DNA of 64,000 bases from Winogradskyella eckloniae. Lineage in GTDB: Bacteria > Bacteroidota > Bacteroidia > Flavobacteriales > Flavobacteriaceae. Where the stretch lies: NCBI RefSeq assembly GCF_013249045.1, contig NZ_JABRWP010000004.1, forward strand, positions 248,001 to 312,000, given 5' to 3'. How positions within the stretch are numbered: position 1 is the stretch's first letter; every line of letters begins with the position of its first letter. Below, piece by piece: positions 46,549 through 55,585 of the stretch. Below the pieces are notes generated by a model. It worked only from the letters and a program-made list of their open reading frames with translations. It made no database searches and was not told where the DNA came from. The translations under genes were made by a program, and so were the position numbers.

Positions 46549-47721
46549 CTATAAATTTCTCCTTTTCTTTTCAGATTTTAATAAAGATAATTCTCTACTT
46601 GTTTGCCCAGCAACAGATGTGTTTTCTTCTGCTCTTCTTATCAGATAAGGCATAACATCTTTTACAGGGCCAAAAGGCATATATTTTGCCACGTTATAAC
46701 CTTCAGCAGCTAAATTAAAACTAATATGATCACTCATTCCATAGAGCTGACCAAACCATACATTATTATCTTTTTTTGATATTTGATGAGTTTCCATAAG
46801 CTCCATAGCTAAATAGCAACTCAATTCATTGTGAGTACCAATAAATACTGAAATATCATTTAAATTCTGAATAATATAGTTCAATGCATTGTTGAAATTA
46901 TCATCCGTTTCCTTTTTACTTTTACAAATAGGCGAAGCATATCCTTTCTCTAGAGCTCTTTCTCGTTCTTTCTCCATATAAGCGCCACGTACTATTTTCA
47001 TACCTATTTTAAAACCATTTGCAATGGCACGCTTATGCAAAGCTTTTAAATAATCTAACCTATCCCAACGATACAGTTGTAACGTATTATAAACCACTGG
47101 GACTTTTTTATTATAGCGAAACATCATTTCTTCCACTAAATCATCAGCAGCATCTTGCATCCAGCTTTCTTCACCATCAATTAATACTTCAACATCTTTT
47201 TCTTGCGCAAGTTTACAAACCTTATCAAATCGATTTACAATTCTATCCCATTCTGCTTGTTCATCTTCGGTAAAAATTTTGCCTTCGCTCTTCTTTTGAA
47301 ACAAATAAAACCGTCCAAATCCTGAAGGCTTAAAAACAACAATTGGCATCGCTTCTTTTTCGTCACAGAAATTAATTATTTTAAGTATTTTTTCTAGTGC
47401 ATTATCAAATTGATTCTCTATTGCCTTCCCTTCTACCGAATAATCTAATACAGAACACACGCCTTGAGTATACAAATCATCTATAACACTCAAGCAGTCA
47501 TCTTCATTTACACCACCACAAAAATGATCAAAAACAGTAGAACGTATTAAGCCTTCTACTGGCAAATTAGCTTTTAATGCAAAATTAGTCGCTGCCGTAC
47601 CGATCCTAACCAAAGGTTGAGACGATATCATTTTAAACAAAAAATAGGCACGTTCTAATTCAGAATCAGACTTTAGTCTAAAGGCTGTTTCAGTATTTTC
47701 AAAAAGTGTACGATTAATCAT
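46549..47721 (-). CDS. Proline dehydrogenase
   Basis: This 390-residue flavoenzyme oxidises proline to pyrroline-5-carboxylate. It is the monofunctional form, a (beta/alpha)8 barrel with FAD. MKIVRGAYMEKERERA (about residues 244-259) carries the conserved arginine region, and NVWFGQLYGMSDHISFNLA (about 321) and YMPFGPVKDVMPYLIRRAEEN (about 345-365) match the family's active-site lid. The C-terminus is basic. The second enzyme of the path (P5C dehydrogenase) is not in the window. A -7 promoter box lies 20 bases before the start. Confidence 0.94.
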   Translation of the reverse strand: MINRTLFENTETAFRLKSDSELERAYFLFKMISSQPLVRIGTAATNFALKANLPVEGLIRSTVFDHFCGGVNEDDCLSVIDDLYTQGVCSVLDYSVEGKAIENQFDNALEKILKIINFCDEKEAMPIVVFKPSGFGRFYLFQKKSEGKIFTEDEQAEWDRIVNRFDKVCKLAQEKDVEVLIDGEESWMQDAADDLVEEMMFRYNKKVPVVYNTLQLYRWDRLDYLKALHKRAIANGFKIGMKIVRGAYMEKERERALEKGYASPICKSKKETDDNFNNALNYIIQNLNDISVFIGTHNELSCYLAMELMETHQISKKDNNVWFGQLYGMSDHISFNLAAEGYNVAKYMPFGPVKDVMPYLIRRAEENTSVAGQTSRELSLLKSEKKRRNL

Positions 47722-47740
47722 TTGAATTGAAGTTTATATA

Positions 47741-47748
47741 CAAATATA
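47741..47748 (-). promoter_or_regulatory. Promoter -7 box of proline dehydrogenase
   Basis: The minus strand reads TATATTTG 20 bases before the start codon, fitting TAnnTTTG. No -33 box was recognised. It lies in the 94-base gap shared with divergent aroB. Confidence 0.4.
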
Positions 47749-47815
47749 TTTATTATTAGGTTCATTTTTATTGAAAAAGGAAGTATTTTCACCTTATCAA
47801 ATTAGATCCTATATA

Positions 47816-48886
47816 ATGAATTCTATTTCAACTAAAAACGCAATCGTTTATTTTAATTCTGAAGTATATACAGAAATTAATACCTATGTAAAGACTAAAA
47901 ACCCTTCTAAAATTTTTATTCTAGTAGATACTAATACTCACGATTATTGCTTACCTAAATTCTTAGAACAATTAGAATCTGGTGACATTGCAGTTGAAGT
48001 AATGGAAATGCCAAATGGTGAAGAAAATAAAACGATAGACATTTGTACAGGCGTTTGGGAAGCTTTATCAGAATATAATGCAGATAGAAAAAGCTTACTC
48101 ATTAACTTAGGAGGTGGTGTTGTGACAGATTTAGGTGGTTTTGTTGCGAGTACATATATGCGTGGCATTTCATATATTAATGTACCAACTTCACTATTAG
48201 CAATGGTAGACGCCTCAGTTGGCGGAAAAACAGGTGTAGATTTGGGCGCTCTTAAAAATCAAGTTGGTGTAATTAATGAAGGAGAAATGGTTGCCGTAGA
48301 TACGTCCTTTTTAGATACGCTACCTAAAAACGAAATGGTATCTGGATTTGCCGAAATGCTTAAACATGGTCTAATTTACGATGAATCGTATTGGAATACA
48401 CTGACTCATCTTGAAGCTTTAGATATTTCAGATTTAGACCAGCTTATTTATGACTCTGTTGTCATTAAAAATAAGGTCGTATCATCTGATCCTACCGAAC
48501 AAGGATTGCGTAAGATTTTAAATTTCGGTCATACTTTGGGTCATGCTATAGAAAGTTATTTTTTAGAAAACGCAGACAAAACGCCTTTGTTACATGGAGA
48601 GGCCATTGCCATTGGTATGATTTTAGAAAGCTATTTGTCTACTAAAATTTGTGGTTTAAAGCCAGAAACACTTCAAGTTATTACAGACGGAATTCTTAAG
48701 ACCTTTTCAAAGGTTGAAATATCTAAAAACGATATATCAACAATCATTAATCTGCTGCAGCACGATAAGAAAAATAGTCATGGTGTAGTTAAATTTGTAC
48801 TATTAGAAGCTATAGGTCAACCAAAAATAGATTGTGTAGTAAGTAATAATTTAATCATGGAAGCATTTGATTATTACGCCAGTTAA
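47816..48886 (+). CDS. aroB: 3-dehydroquinate synthase
   Basis: This 356-residue enzyme performs the second step of the shikimate pathway, closing DAHP to 3-dehydroquinate with NAD and a divalent metal. NAD-binding GGGVVTDLGGFVAS and the VPTSLLAMVDASVGGKTGVD stretch are complete. Metal ligands appear as Glu in FAEMLKHG and His in FGHTLGHAIE and LLHGEAIAIGM. The ATG at 47816 fits the usual N-terminus; a TTG at 47771 would add 15 unlikely residues. Its stop overlaps the DinB-like gene on the other strand by four bases. Confidence 0.95.
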   Translation: MNSISTKNAIVYFNSEVYTEINTYVKTKNPSKIFILVDTNTHDYCLPKFLEQLESGDIAVEVMEMPNGEENKTIDICTGVWEALSEYNADRKSLLINLGGGVVTDLGGFVASTYMRGISYINVPTSLLAMVDASVGGKTGVDLGALKNQVGVINEGEMVAVDTSFLDTLPKNEMVSGFAEMLKHGLIYDESYWNTLTHLEALDISDLDQLIYDSVVIKNKVVSSDPTEQGLRKILNFGHTLGHAIESYFLENADKTPLLHGEAIAIGMILESYLSTKICGLKPETLQVITDGILKTFSKVEISKNDISTIINLLQHDKKNSHGVVKFVLLEAIGQPKIDCVVSNNLIMEAFDYYAS

Positions 48887-49398
48887 AGGTAGCGCTGTTT
48901 AATGACCTCTATATGATGATTTTCATGACCAACTATTATATATCCAATAGCTCTAACGGAAATCAAAGAATCACTTGCTGTACCAATCCTTAATAAGGCT
49001 TCAGGACTAAAACTTTTAAACAACGAAATAGTCGCTTGTCTAACGGTTTTAAATTCATTGATAATATCCTCTAATGTACGACCATTGGCTTGGCAATAAT
49101 CTACATAATCATCTTGCTCAAAACCTGGTAATGCTGTTGTGTCATTTCTGGCAATTCTAAGAGCTCTATATGCAAAAATGCGTTCTGTATCAATAATATG
49201 CAACAACACTTCTTTTATGGTCCACTTATCTTTTTCGTATTTATAATTATGCTTATCAATTGAAATTTCTGAAAAAAATAATACTACCGAAGCCAAATTA
49301 GCTTCTAAGCCATCTAACAAAGAAAGTTGCGTAGATTGTTTAATGTAAGTGTTGTAATACGGATTGTATTCGTTTGTATTTAAGGAATTTAAGCTCAT
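48883..49398 (-). CDS. DinB-like four-helix metal-binding protein
   Basis: This 171-residue protein belongs to the DinB/YfiT-like four-helix bundle superfamily. It has the three metal-binding histidines spread as in the family: one in LLHIIDTERIFAYRALRIA (about residue 70) and a cluster in GHENHHIEVIKQRYL at the C-terminus. Members include thiol transferases, but most have no known substrate. It converges on aroB with a four-base overlap and has no shared operon with it. The role is unknown. Confidence 0.85.
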   Translation of the reverse strand: MSLNSLNTNEYNPYYNTYIKQSTQLSLLDGLEANLASVVLFFSEISIDKHNYKYEKDKWTIKEVLLHIIDTERIFAYRALRIARNDTTALPGFEQDDYVDYCQANGRTLEDIINEFKTVRQATISLFKSFSPEALLRIGTASDSLISVRAIGYIIVGHENHHIEVIKQRYL

Positions 49399-49467
49399 AT
49401 TAATCGAATAAAAAATGCCCTAAGTAAAAGATACAAAGGGCAATTAATAAGTTATAAATAAAATTGA

Positions 49468-49947
49468 TTACAATTCATTAAAAATGGTATGCATCAATCG
49501 TTTTTTATCATTAAGACTTTCTTCTAAAGAAATCATTGTTTCTGTTCGGTAAACACCATCAATATCATCTAACATAAAGATAATTTCCTTAGCGTGCATA
49601 GTGTTTTTTGCTCTTATCTTACAGAAAATATTAAATTTTCCTGTTGTGATATGCGCCACAGTAACATAAGGAATATCATTAATACGTTCCAAAACAAACT
49701 TAGTTTGAGATGTATTCTGAAGAAAGACACCAACATAAGCAATAAATGAATAGTCTAACTTGTGATAATCTAATGTTAATGAAGACCCTTTTATAATCCC
49801 TGCTTCTTCCATTTTTTTAACACGTACATGAACTGTACCTGCGGAAATCAATAATTTCTTAGCGATATCTGTAAAAGGAATACGCGTATTATCGATAAGC
49901 ATATCGAGTATTTGATGATCTACTTCGTCTAATTTAAATTTTGCCAT
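49468..49947 (-). CDS. Lrp/AsnC family transcription regulator
   Basis: This 159-residue protein has an N-terminal winged helix-turn-helix (DEVDHQILDMLIDNTRIPFTD split across residues 6-26, helix AGTVHVRVKKMEEAGII at about 37-53) and a C-terminal RAM/AsnC effector domain (about 70-150, with GKFNIFCKIRAKN). These proteins sense amino acids and form octamers. A -7 promoter box lies 26 bases upstream. Like most Lrp-type genes it may regulate itself. Its targets cannot be named. Confidence 0.93.
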   Translation of the reverse strand: MAKFKLDEVDHQILDMLIDNTRIPFTDIAKKLLISAGTVHVRVKKMEEAGIIKGSSLTLDYHKLDYSFIAYVGVFLQNTSQTKFVLERINDIPYVTVAHITTGKFNIFCKIRAKNTMHAKEIIFMLDDIDGVYRTETMISLEESLNDKKRLMHTIFNEL

Positions 49948-49972
49948 TATTTAATAATCTTTAGATTAAACG

Positions 49973-49980
49973 CAAAAATA
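49973..49980 (-). promoter_or_regulatory. Promoter -7 box of the Lrp-type gene
   Basis: The minus strand reads TATTTTTG 26 bases before the start codon, fitting TAnnTTTG. A -33 box is not clear. Confidence 0.4.
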
Positions 49981-50021
49981 ACACATTTAATATAACGAAT
50001 ACGCATAATTAATGAATTATT

Positions 50022-51200
50022 TTACGAATATATCGAGATTCTTTCATTATTCAATAACACGAAATCGATTTCGTTTCCAATTTTAAGTTCATCATCCGCT
50101 AATGTTCTTACAATTTTTCCGTTTCCAGAAATCTCTTTATGACCATATTTATGATCTAAATTTGAAATTGCTTCTACAACTGGTATAAATTGAATAGCAT
50201 CATCAATTAACACCTCTTTAAATTGAAAAGCCACATCTGTTGTTATTGTGTCTGAAGATTTTAATTTTACATTTCTCAATATAACGTCATTAAAGCACTT
50301 TCCGTTTTCCGGTATGTTTAAATACGCTTTATAATCCGTTGCATTAACACCTTCTGAAATGACATGTAGACCTTTTAATATAGCCATAAACATAAGTCGT
50401 CTCACAGTTTCTCTCTCGTAATCATTTGCAAAATGACCAGCTTCATACAATAATGTAGGCACTCCAAAATTTTGAAACGTATCTCCTACACAGTTTAAAT
50501 TAAATCCATCATCATAACGTCCAACACCATTTGGTATATCTTCTTGCACTACTGCATTAATTTCAGCAATAATAGCCATTGCTATCTTGCGATTTGTCGT
50601 CAACGACCTGTCTTCATCTTGCGCTGGAGATAAAAAGGACAATGTTGCTATTTTATTTGTTTCACCAGCACTAAAAATAGTGCGCTGACCATGAAGATTG
50701 AAACAATAATTTGGTGCAAATTTGTTATAAACTGCTCTTAATATCTGGCTTTCTGGCTGACTTAGATCTTGAGCATCTCTATTTAAGTCCACAAGATTAG
50801 CATTGACACGTGTATATTTTTGTGCACCATCTGGATTTAAAATTGGTACTACCAATAATGTACATTGATCTAGAATAGACCTTACAACATCATGTTCAGT
50901 CTCAAAGAGATTAAAACAATCAAAAAGAGCTTTGGTTGATGTAGATTCATTGCCATGCATTTGAGACCATAATAAAATCTTTTTAGGTCCATTGCCAAAC
51001 TTAAAACTATAAATTGGTCGACCTTCTACTGAGTTTCCAATCGTTGAAATTCTAGATTCTGAAAACTTACTAAAGCAATTTTCAATATGCGTATTCGTAA
51101 TATAACGACCAAATAGTTCAGTTGTTTTTATAGCGGTAAAAAGTGCATTCAAATGTGCTGCTGTCATACGAGGTAAATTATTGTTTGCAAATGTAATCAT
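50022..51200 (-). CDS. M14 family zinc carboxypeptidase
   Basis: This 392-residue protein has the M14 zinc motif HGNEST (His and Glu in WSQMHGNES, about residues 82-90), NLHGQR with the third zinc ligand (about 170-175) and a YEAGHF segment (about 255-260) with a candidate catalytic glutamate. LLVVPILNPDGAQKYTRVNANLVDLNRD in between is typical of the family. No signal peptide is seen, so it is probably cytosolic, close to the succinylglutamate-like or murein-peptide branch. The ATG at 51200 is preferred; a TTG at 51224 would add eight residues. Confidence 0.88.
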   Translation of the reverse strand: MITFANNNLPRMTAAHLNALFTAIKTTELFGRYITNTHIENCFSKFSESRISTIGNSVEGRPIYSFKFGNGPKKILLWSQMHGNESTSTKALFDCFNLFETEHDVVRSILDQCTLLVVPILNPDGAQKYTRVNANLVDLNRDAQDLSQPESQILRAVYNKFAPNYCFNLHGQRTIFSAGETNKIATLSFLSPAQDEDRSLTTNRKIAMAIIAEINAVVQEDIPNGVGRYDDGFNLNCVGDTFQNFGVPTLLYEAGHFANDYERETVRRLMFMAILKGLHVISEGVNATDYKAYLNIPENGKCFNDVILRNVKLKSSDTITTDVAFQFKEVLIDDAIQFIPVVEAISNLDHKYGHKEISGNGKIVRTLADDELKIGNEIDFVLLNNERISIYS

Positions 51201-51207
51201 TTGATAT

Positions 51208-51221
51208 TTTACAATTGTAAA
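51208..51221. promoter_or_regulatory. Candidate operator: 14-base palindrome in the M14/XRE gap
   Basis: TTTACAATTGTAAA is a perfect palindrome just before the M14 start. TGTAAACAA (51216-51224) recurs as its complement TTGTTTACA at 51428-51436, which overlaps the -7 box of the XRE gene. The 271-base divergent gap is otherwise plain AT-rich DNA. A site for the XRE regulator is plausible but untested. Confidence 0.4.
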
Positions 51222-51432
51222 CAAATAAATTCATACTAATATTTACATAAGTAAACTATTAAAACTTTGTTTTAGATGTTTTAATATATGTTAATTACAA
51301 ATTTCGTATTCAGCACTTATAATTATATTTATATATTTTATTATCAGTTATTTATTTTAATTTACTAAAGTAACAATTCAACATAGATTTAGTTTTGTAA
51401 CAAAATTTAACACAAAACAAAAAGCAATTGTT

Positions 51433-51440
51433 TACATTTG
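51433..51440 (+). promoter_or_regulatory. Promoter -7 box of the XRE gene
   Basis: TACATTTG fits TAnnTTTG and ends 31 bases before the start codon at 51472. It overlaps the TTGTTTACA half-site, which would allow self-control. Confidence 0.4.
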
Positions 51441-51471
51441 TATACTCATATTTATAATTCTAAAGTTTACA

Positions 51472-51852
51472 ATGATAAACTCTGTTGATTTTACAAAACG
51501 CCTTCAAAAAGTCATCGACTTTTACAACGAAACAGCTTCAAGTTTTGCAGAAAAAATTGGTGTTCAGCGTTCTAGTATTTCACATATTTTATCAGGCAGA
51601 AATAAGCCTAGTTTGGATTTTGTTATGAAGGTCCTCCACTATTATCCTGAAGTAGAATTGTATTGGTTAATGAACGGAAAAGGTATTTTTCCGAAAGACC
51701 TGCCATCAGCAGAACACACAAAAAAAACAACGACTCCTACTCCTTCTTTACCAAAATCAGAAATGCTAACCACAAAACCTGAGAGCAAGTCTGAAATTGA
51801 AAAAATTGTAATTTTTTACAAAGACGGAACTTTTAAGAGTTATAAGCCATAA
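51472..51852 (+). CDS. XRE-family helix-turn-helix regulator
   Basis: This 126-residue protein has an HTH_3 domain at residues about 8-68: ETASSFAEKIGVQRSSISHI is the helix-turn-helix, and GRNKPSLDFVMKVLHYYPEV follows. The WLMNGKGIFP end of the domain is typical of a common Bacteroidota group. The C-terminal part is low in structure (THKKTTTPTPSLPKS-like) and ends in EKIVIFYKDGTFKSYKP, a short motif seen in related proteins that may bind a partner. It is divergent from the M14 gene and may regulate that gene and itself. Confidence 0.88.
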   Translation: MINSVDFTKRLQKVIDFYNETASSFAEKIGVQRSSISHILSGRNKPSLDFVMKVLHYYPEVELYWLMNGKGIFPKDLPSAEHTKKTTTPTPSLPKSEMLTTKPESKSEIEKIVIFYKDGTFKSYKP

Positions 51853-51892
51853 AATTCATTTTACTATTCCTTATCTTTGTTAAAAAGATGTT

Positions 51893-52279
51893 ATGAGAGT
51901 CGTAGTACTTCTATTTTCAATATTAATGTTTACCAATTGCTATGAAACCGAAAGGCATTGTTCAGATTTTAAAACTGGTACTTTTGAATTCTCATACACC
52001 CTAGATGGTGTTAAACACACCTCGACATTTAAGCGTACAGAAAAATACAACATAGATTATCACAATGGCACTGTAGATTCATCTTCAGTAAGATGGATCA
52101 ATGATTGTGAATTTATTTTGAAGAAACTACATCCTTCTAATAATTCAGAAAAAGATGCCATCCATATGAAAATACTATCTACATCTCAAGACTCATATAC
52201 ATTTGAATATAAATTGGCCGTAAAGCGTCCTAACCGACCTTTAAATGTTGAAAAAGGGACTGCTGTAAAAATAAAATAA
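51893..52279 (+). CDS. Small predicted lipoprotein of unknown function
   Basis: This 128-residue protein starts with a short signal (MRVVVLLFSILMFTNC) whose Cys16 could be lipid-modified; the box MFTNC is not perfect. The rest is a beta-rich domain with GTFEFSYTLDGVKHTSTFKR and SSSVRWINDCEFILKKLHP. Similar small proteins in Bacteroidota have been labelled DNA topoisomerase IV, which would be a wrong transfer because no topoisomerase feature exists here. It sits four bases before the TerC gene, so the two are likely cotranscribed. Confidence 0.75.
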   Translation: MRVVVLLFSILMFTNCYETERHCSDFKTGTFEFSYTLDGVKHTSTFKRTEKYNIDYHNGTVDSSSVRWINDCEFILKKLHPSNNSEKDAIHMKILSTSQDSYTFEYKLAVKRPNRPLNVEKGTAVKIK

Positions 52280-52283
52280 TGAT

Positions 52284-53069
52284 ATGCTAGATTTTCTATT
52301 GACGTCAGATGCTATAATGGCGCTTTTAACATTAACATTCCTTGAAATTATTCTTGGTATTGATAATATTGTTTTTATTTCCATAGCCGCAAATAAATTG
52401 CCAGAACACCAACGTAGCAAAGCGACAAATATTGGTTTAGTATTGGCTATGATTCAGCGTATTATTTTATTATTCTTTGTGTCATTTTTAGTTGGTCTAA
52501 GTAAACCGTTTTTTACTATTGACACGGATTGGATATCCATTGGTGTTAGCTGGCAGGCCATTATTTTGTTTGCTGGAGGCTTATTTTTAATTTATAAAAG
52601 CACCTCAGAAATAAGAGAAAAGGTAGAAAACCCGTCACATGACGAAGATGTAGAAAAATCTAAACCCATAAAATCACTTAGTAACGCCATAGTGCAAATT
52701 GTGATTATAGATTTTATTTTCTCCATAGACTCTATACTTACAGCTGTTGGTATGACTAACGGGCTGCACGCTAACCATAATTATACTCTAGTTTTAATGA
52801 TAATAGCCGTGATGATATCAATTGGTATTATGATTGGTTTTGCGAATCCTATTAGAAAATTTATTAACGCACATCCTAGTGTGCAAATTTTAGGACTTGC
52901 CTTTTTAATTTTAATTGGTTTTATGCTAATCACTGAAGCAGCACATCTATCTCACACCAAACTATTTGGAAAAACCGTAGGCGCTATCCCTAAAGGCTAT
53001 CTATACTTTGCTATTGCTTTTTCATTGTTTGTAGAATTTATAAACTTCAAAACAACTAAGAAAAAATAA
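52284..53069 (+). CDS. TerC family integral membrane protein
   Basis: This 261-residue protein has about seven membrane spans and the TerC core: LEIILGIDNIVFISIAANKLP (about residues 21-41) with the conserved acidic residues, and IVIIDFIFSIDSILTAVGM (about 137-155) in the second half. TerC proteins are linked to tellurite resistance and, in better studied cases, to manganese export that loads secreted enzymes. The metal role here is inferred from the family. No other ter genes are nearby. Confidence 0.92.
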   Translation: MLDFLLTSDAIMALLTLTFLEIILGIDNIVFISIAANKLPEHQRSKATNIGLVLAMIQRIILLFFVSFLVGLSKPFFTIDTDWISIGVSWQAIILFAGGLFLIYKSTSEIREKVENPSHDEDVEKSKPIKSLSNAIVQIVIIDFIFSIDSILTAVGMTNGLHANHNYTLVLMIIAVMISIGIMIGFANPIRKFINAHPSVQILGLAFLILIGFMLITEAAHLSHTKLFGKTVGAIPKGYLYFAIAFSLFVEFINFKTTKKK

Positions 53070-53227
53070 TCCTATCTGAATCTTGAAATTAAAGTTATAG
53101 AACGTTGTTTTTATTCCGCTTAACTAAAATTCATTAGCTTATTAGGATACGCGAAATTGGTTTTACTATATTTCGGTCAAATTAGCATGATTTTGATACA
53201 ACCCTAAATCTGTAAAACACTTATTCA

Positions 53228-54637
53228 ATGCTTTTTAACTCAATAGAATATCTTATTTTTTTACCAGTAGTCTTTATTGTCTATTGGCTCTTAAAAGATC
53301 GCTATAAACAACAAAACATATTACTACTTATATCTAGTTATGTGTTTTATGGTTGGTGGGATTATAGGTTTTTATCCCTAATTATTTTTAGTTCATTTTT
53401 AGATTATTTTGTTGGGCAAAAAATAGAAGAAGCCCTATCTAAGAAAAAGAAAAAACGTTGGCTTTTAGTGAGTTTATGCTCCAATTTAGGCTTGTTAGCG
53501 GTTTTTAAATATTACAATTTCTTTGCAGACTCTTTCTCTAGTGCCATGTCTAGTGTAGGATGGCAAGTCAATGACCTTACGCTAAATATTATCTTACCAG
53601 TGGGTATAAGCTTTTATACGTTTCAGACTTTAAGTTATAGTATTGATATCTACAGAAATGAAATAAAGGCAAGTAGAGATATTGTTGGGTTTTTCACGTT
53701 TGTTAGTTTATTTCCTCAATTAGTAGCAGGACCAATAGAACGAGCTTCTAATTTAATGCCGCAAATTGAGAGCAACAGAAAGCTCAATGTTACTTTAATA
53801 AAAACAGGAGTATTTCAAATATTTATAGGGCTTTTTAGAAAAGTTGCTATTGCAGACAACCTAGGTGTTTACGTAGATTCTGTTTATGGTAATTATGATA
53901 TACACAATAGTTCAACATTGCTAATTGCTACGGTATTTTATGCATTTCAGATATATTTTGATTTTTCAGGGTATTCTGATATCGCTATTGGTAGTGCAAA
54001 ACTATTTGGTTTCAATTTTAACAGAAACTTTAACTTCCCTTATTTCTCAAGAACACTAACTGAATTTTGGAGACGTTGGCATATGTCTTTATCCTTTTGG
54101 CTAAGAGATTACTTATACATCTCTTTGGGTGGAAATAGAAAAGGAATTGTAATTACTTACAGAAATTTACTTCTAACCATGCTAATTGGAGGATTGTGGC
54201 ATGGAAGCTCTTGGAATTTTGTTATTTGGGGCGGAATTCATGGTTTATTTTTAAGCATAGAAAAATATACGTTTTCAGCATTAAAAATTAAAACCTTTAA
54301 TGCCTTTGGATACATTTACACCTTTATTGTTGTTCTTGTTGCTTGGGTATTTTTTAGAGCAACAGATTTCCATACAGCCGCCACAATTATTAAAGAAATA
54401 TTTAGCTTTAATTACGGCACTTTATTCGTTGGAAACATCAACACCTTTATTAATGGATTATTGCTTTTAACCATAGGCTTTGCTATTGACCTAAAAATCT
54501 TTAGATCCAAAACACCACTTGAAGATTATGGTATTAAATTTAGCACGGTAAAACTATCAATACTAATATCTATTATCATTTTAATGCTTTGTTTATTCTA
54601 TTCAACAGCTGAGAACTTTATATATTTTCAATTCTAG
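53228..54637 (+). CDS. MBOAT family O-acyltransferase (AlgI-like)
   Basis: This 469-residue membrane protein is the intact paralogue of the broken gene at 30609. It has about eleven spans, the TEFWRRWHMSLSFWLRDYLYI region (about 278-298) and the catalytic histidine in GGLWHGSSWNF (about His325). Proteins of this type pass acyl groups across the membrane to a periplasmic partner for polysaccharide O-acylation. The neighbour at 54641 is a likely partner. It stands alone about 6.7 kb past the polysaccharide locus and could make up for the broken copy. Confidence 0.94.
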   Translation: MLFNSIEYLIFLPVVFIVYWLLKDRYKQQNILLLISSYVFYGWWDYRFLSLIIFSSFLDYFVGQKIEEALSKKKKKRWLLVSLCSNLGLLAVFKYYNFFADSFSSAMSSVGWQVNDLTLNIILPVGISFYTFQTLSYSIDIYRNEIKASRDIVGFFTFVSLFPQLVAGPIERASNLMPQIESNRKLNVTLIKTGVFQIFIGLFRKVAIADNLGVYVDSVYGNYDIHNSSTLLIATVFYAFQIYFDFSGYSDIAIGSAKLFGFNFNRNFNFPYFSRTLTEFWRRWHMSLSFWLRDYLYISLGGNRKGIVITYRNLLLTMLIGGLWHGSSWNFVIWGGIHGLFLSIEKYTFSALKIKTFNAFGYIYTFIVVLVAWVFFRATDFHTAATIIKEIFSFNYGTLFVGNINTFINGLLLLTIGFAIDLKIFRSKTPLEDYGIKFSTVKLSILISIIILMLCLFYSTAENFIYFQF

Positions 54638-54640
54638 ATT

Positions 54641-55585
54641 ATGAACACAGAAATAACAAAAAAACTTTTGAAAATCGTTGTTCTGACTATAGTAATCAGT
54701 TACGGCTTAGACAAACTTATGTTTTATGGTTTAAATAAAATTAGTGATAATGTTATGACCGGACAAGCCATAGGAAAACTCAACCAATTTTTAACCGTAA
54801 AAGATAGTACTGATTTTTTAGTATTTGGTAATTCTAGAGCCAATCACCATATAGATGTAGACTTGTTTAGCAAAAACAGCTATAATATAGGTGTTGATGG
54901 TGTTGGAATTGCTTACAATAGCACATTAATAAACACTTTGAAAGCCAATACTAAGCAATTTATCATAGTTCATATTGATACAAAAAACTTTTTTGACACA
55001 CATTATGATGGTTCTGATATTAGAGGACTAAAAACAAAATATAATAGAAATGAGGTTATTACAAGTGCGTTAAATAAATCTAACAAACTCTCTGACCTAC
55101 AACAGATTTATTATAGCATGAACTACAACGGGAATGTTATTGGTATTTTAAAAAATTATTTTAAACCAAGTTATAATTTCAAAACATATAACGGTTACGA
55201 CCCTTTAAATGTTAGTCTATCTCAAGAAAAAATGAGAGACGCAATTTTGGCTAAAGCTAATATTGAAGAAGAATGTTCTAAAGTTACAGAGTTGAATTCT
55301 GTAGCTATGGATTATTTAAAATCTATTAAATCATACATTGAAAAAACGCCAAATAAATCCTTTTTATTTATAACATCTCCTATGTACAATGATAGATGTC
55401 TTGAAGATAATCAAAGATTGACTGATGTTATGAATGATTTTGAATTAAACTATATAGACTACACTAATTTATTTAAAGGCAAAGCAGATCATTCGCTTTG
55501 GAAAGACCCAACGCATCTATCAAAAAAAGGAGCAGAAACTTTTTCTTTAGAACTTCTAAAGCACTACAAATCGTTTCATAATTAA
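54641..55585 (+). CDS. SGNH-like periplasmic protein next to MBOAT
   Basis: This 314-residue protein has an N-terminal membrane anchor (LLKIVVLTIVISYGLDKLMFY) and a domain with SGNH features: FLVFGNSRANHHIDVDLF (about residues 59-76, Ser in the nucleophile position) and DPTHLSKKGAETFS (about 291-304) with Asp and His. It starts three bases after the MBOAT gene and is probably its acyl-accepting partner. It shares only the general layout with 32046-32966. The stop codon overlaps parC on the other strand by four bases. Confidence 0.75.
   Translation: MNTEITKKLLKIVVLTIVISYGLDKLMFYGLNKISDNVMTGQAIGKLNQFLTVKDSTDFLVFGNSRANHHIDVDLFSKNSYNIGVDGVGIAYNSTLINTLKANTKQFIIVHIDTKNFFDTHYDGSDIRGLKTKYNRNEVITSALNKSNKLSDLQQIYYSMNYNGNVIGILKNYFKPSYNFKTYNGYDPLNVSLSQEKMRDAILAKANIEEECSKVTELNSVAMDYLKSIKSYIEKTPNKSFLFITSPMYNDRCLEDNQRLTDVMNDFELNYIDYTNLFKGKADHSLWKDPTHLSKKGAETFSLELLKHYKSFHN

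Noticed and set aside
51893-52279. Topoisomerase IV label for the small lipoprotein
   Set aside because: The protein is 128 residues with no ATPase, TOPRIM or catalytic Tyr motif; true parC and parE are at 55.6-60.6 kb.
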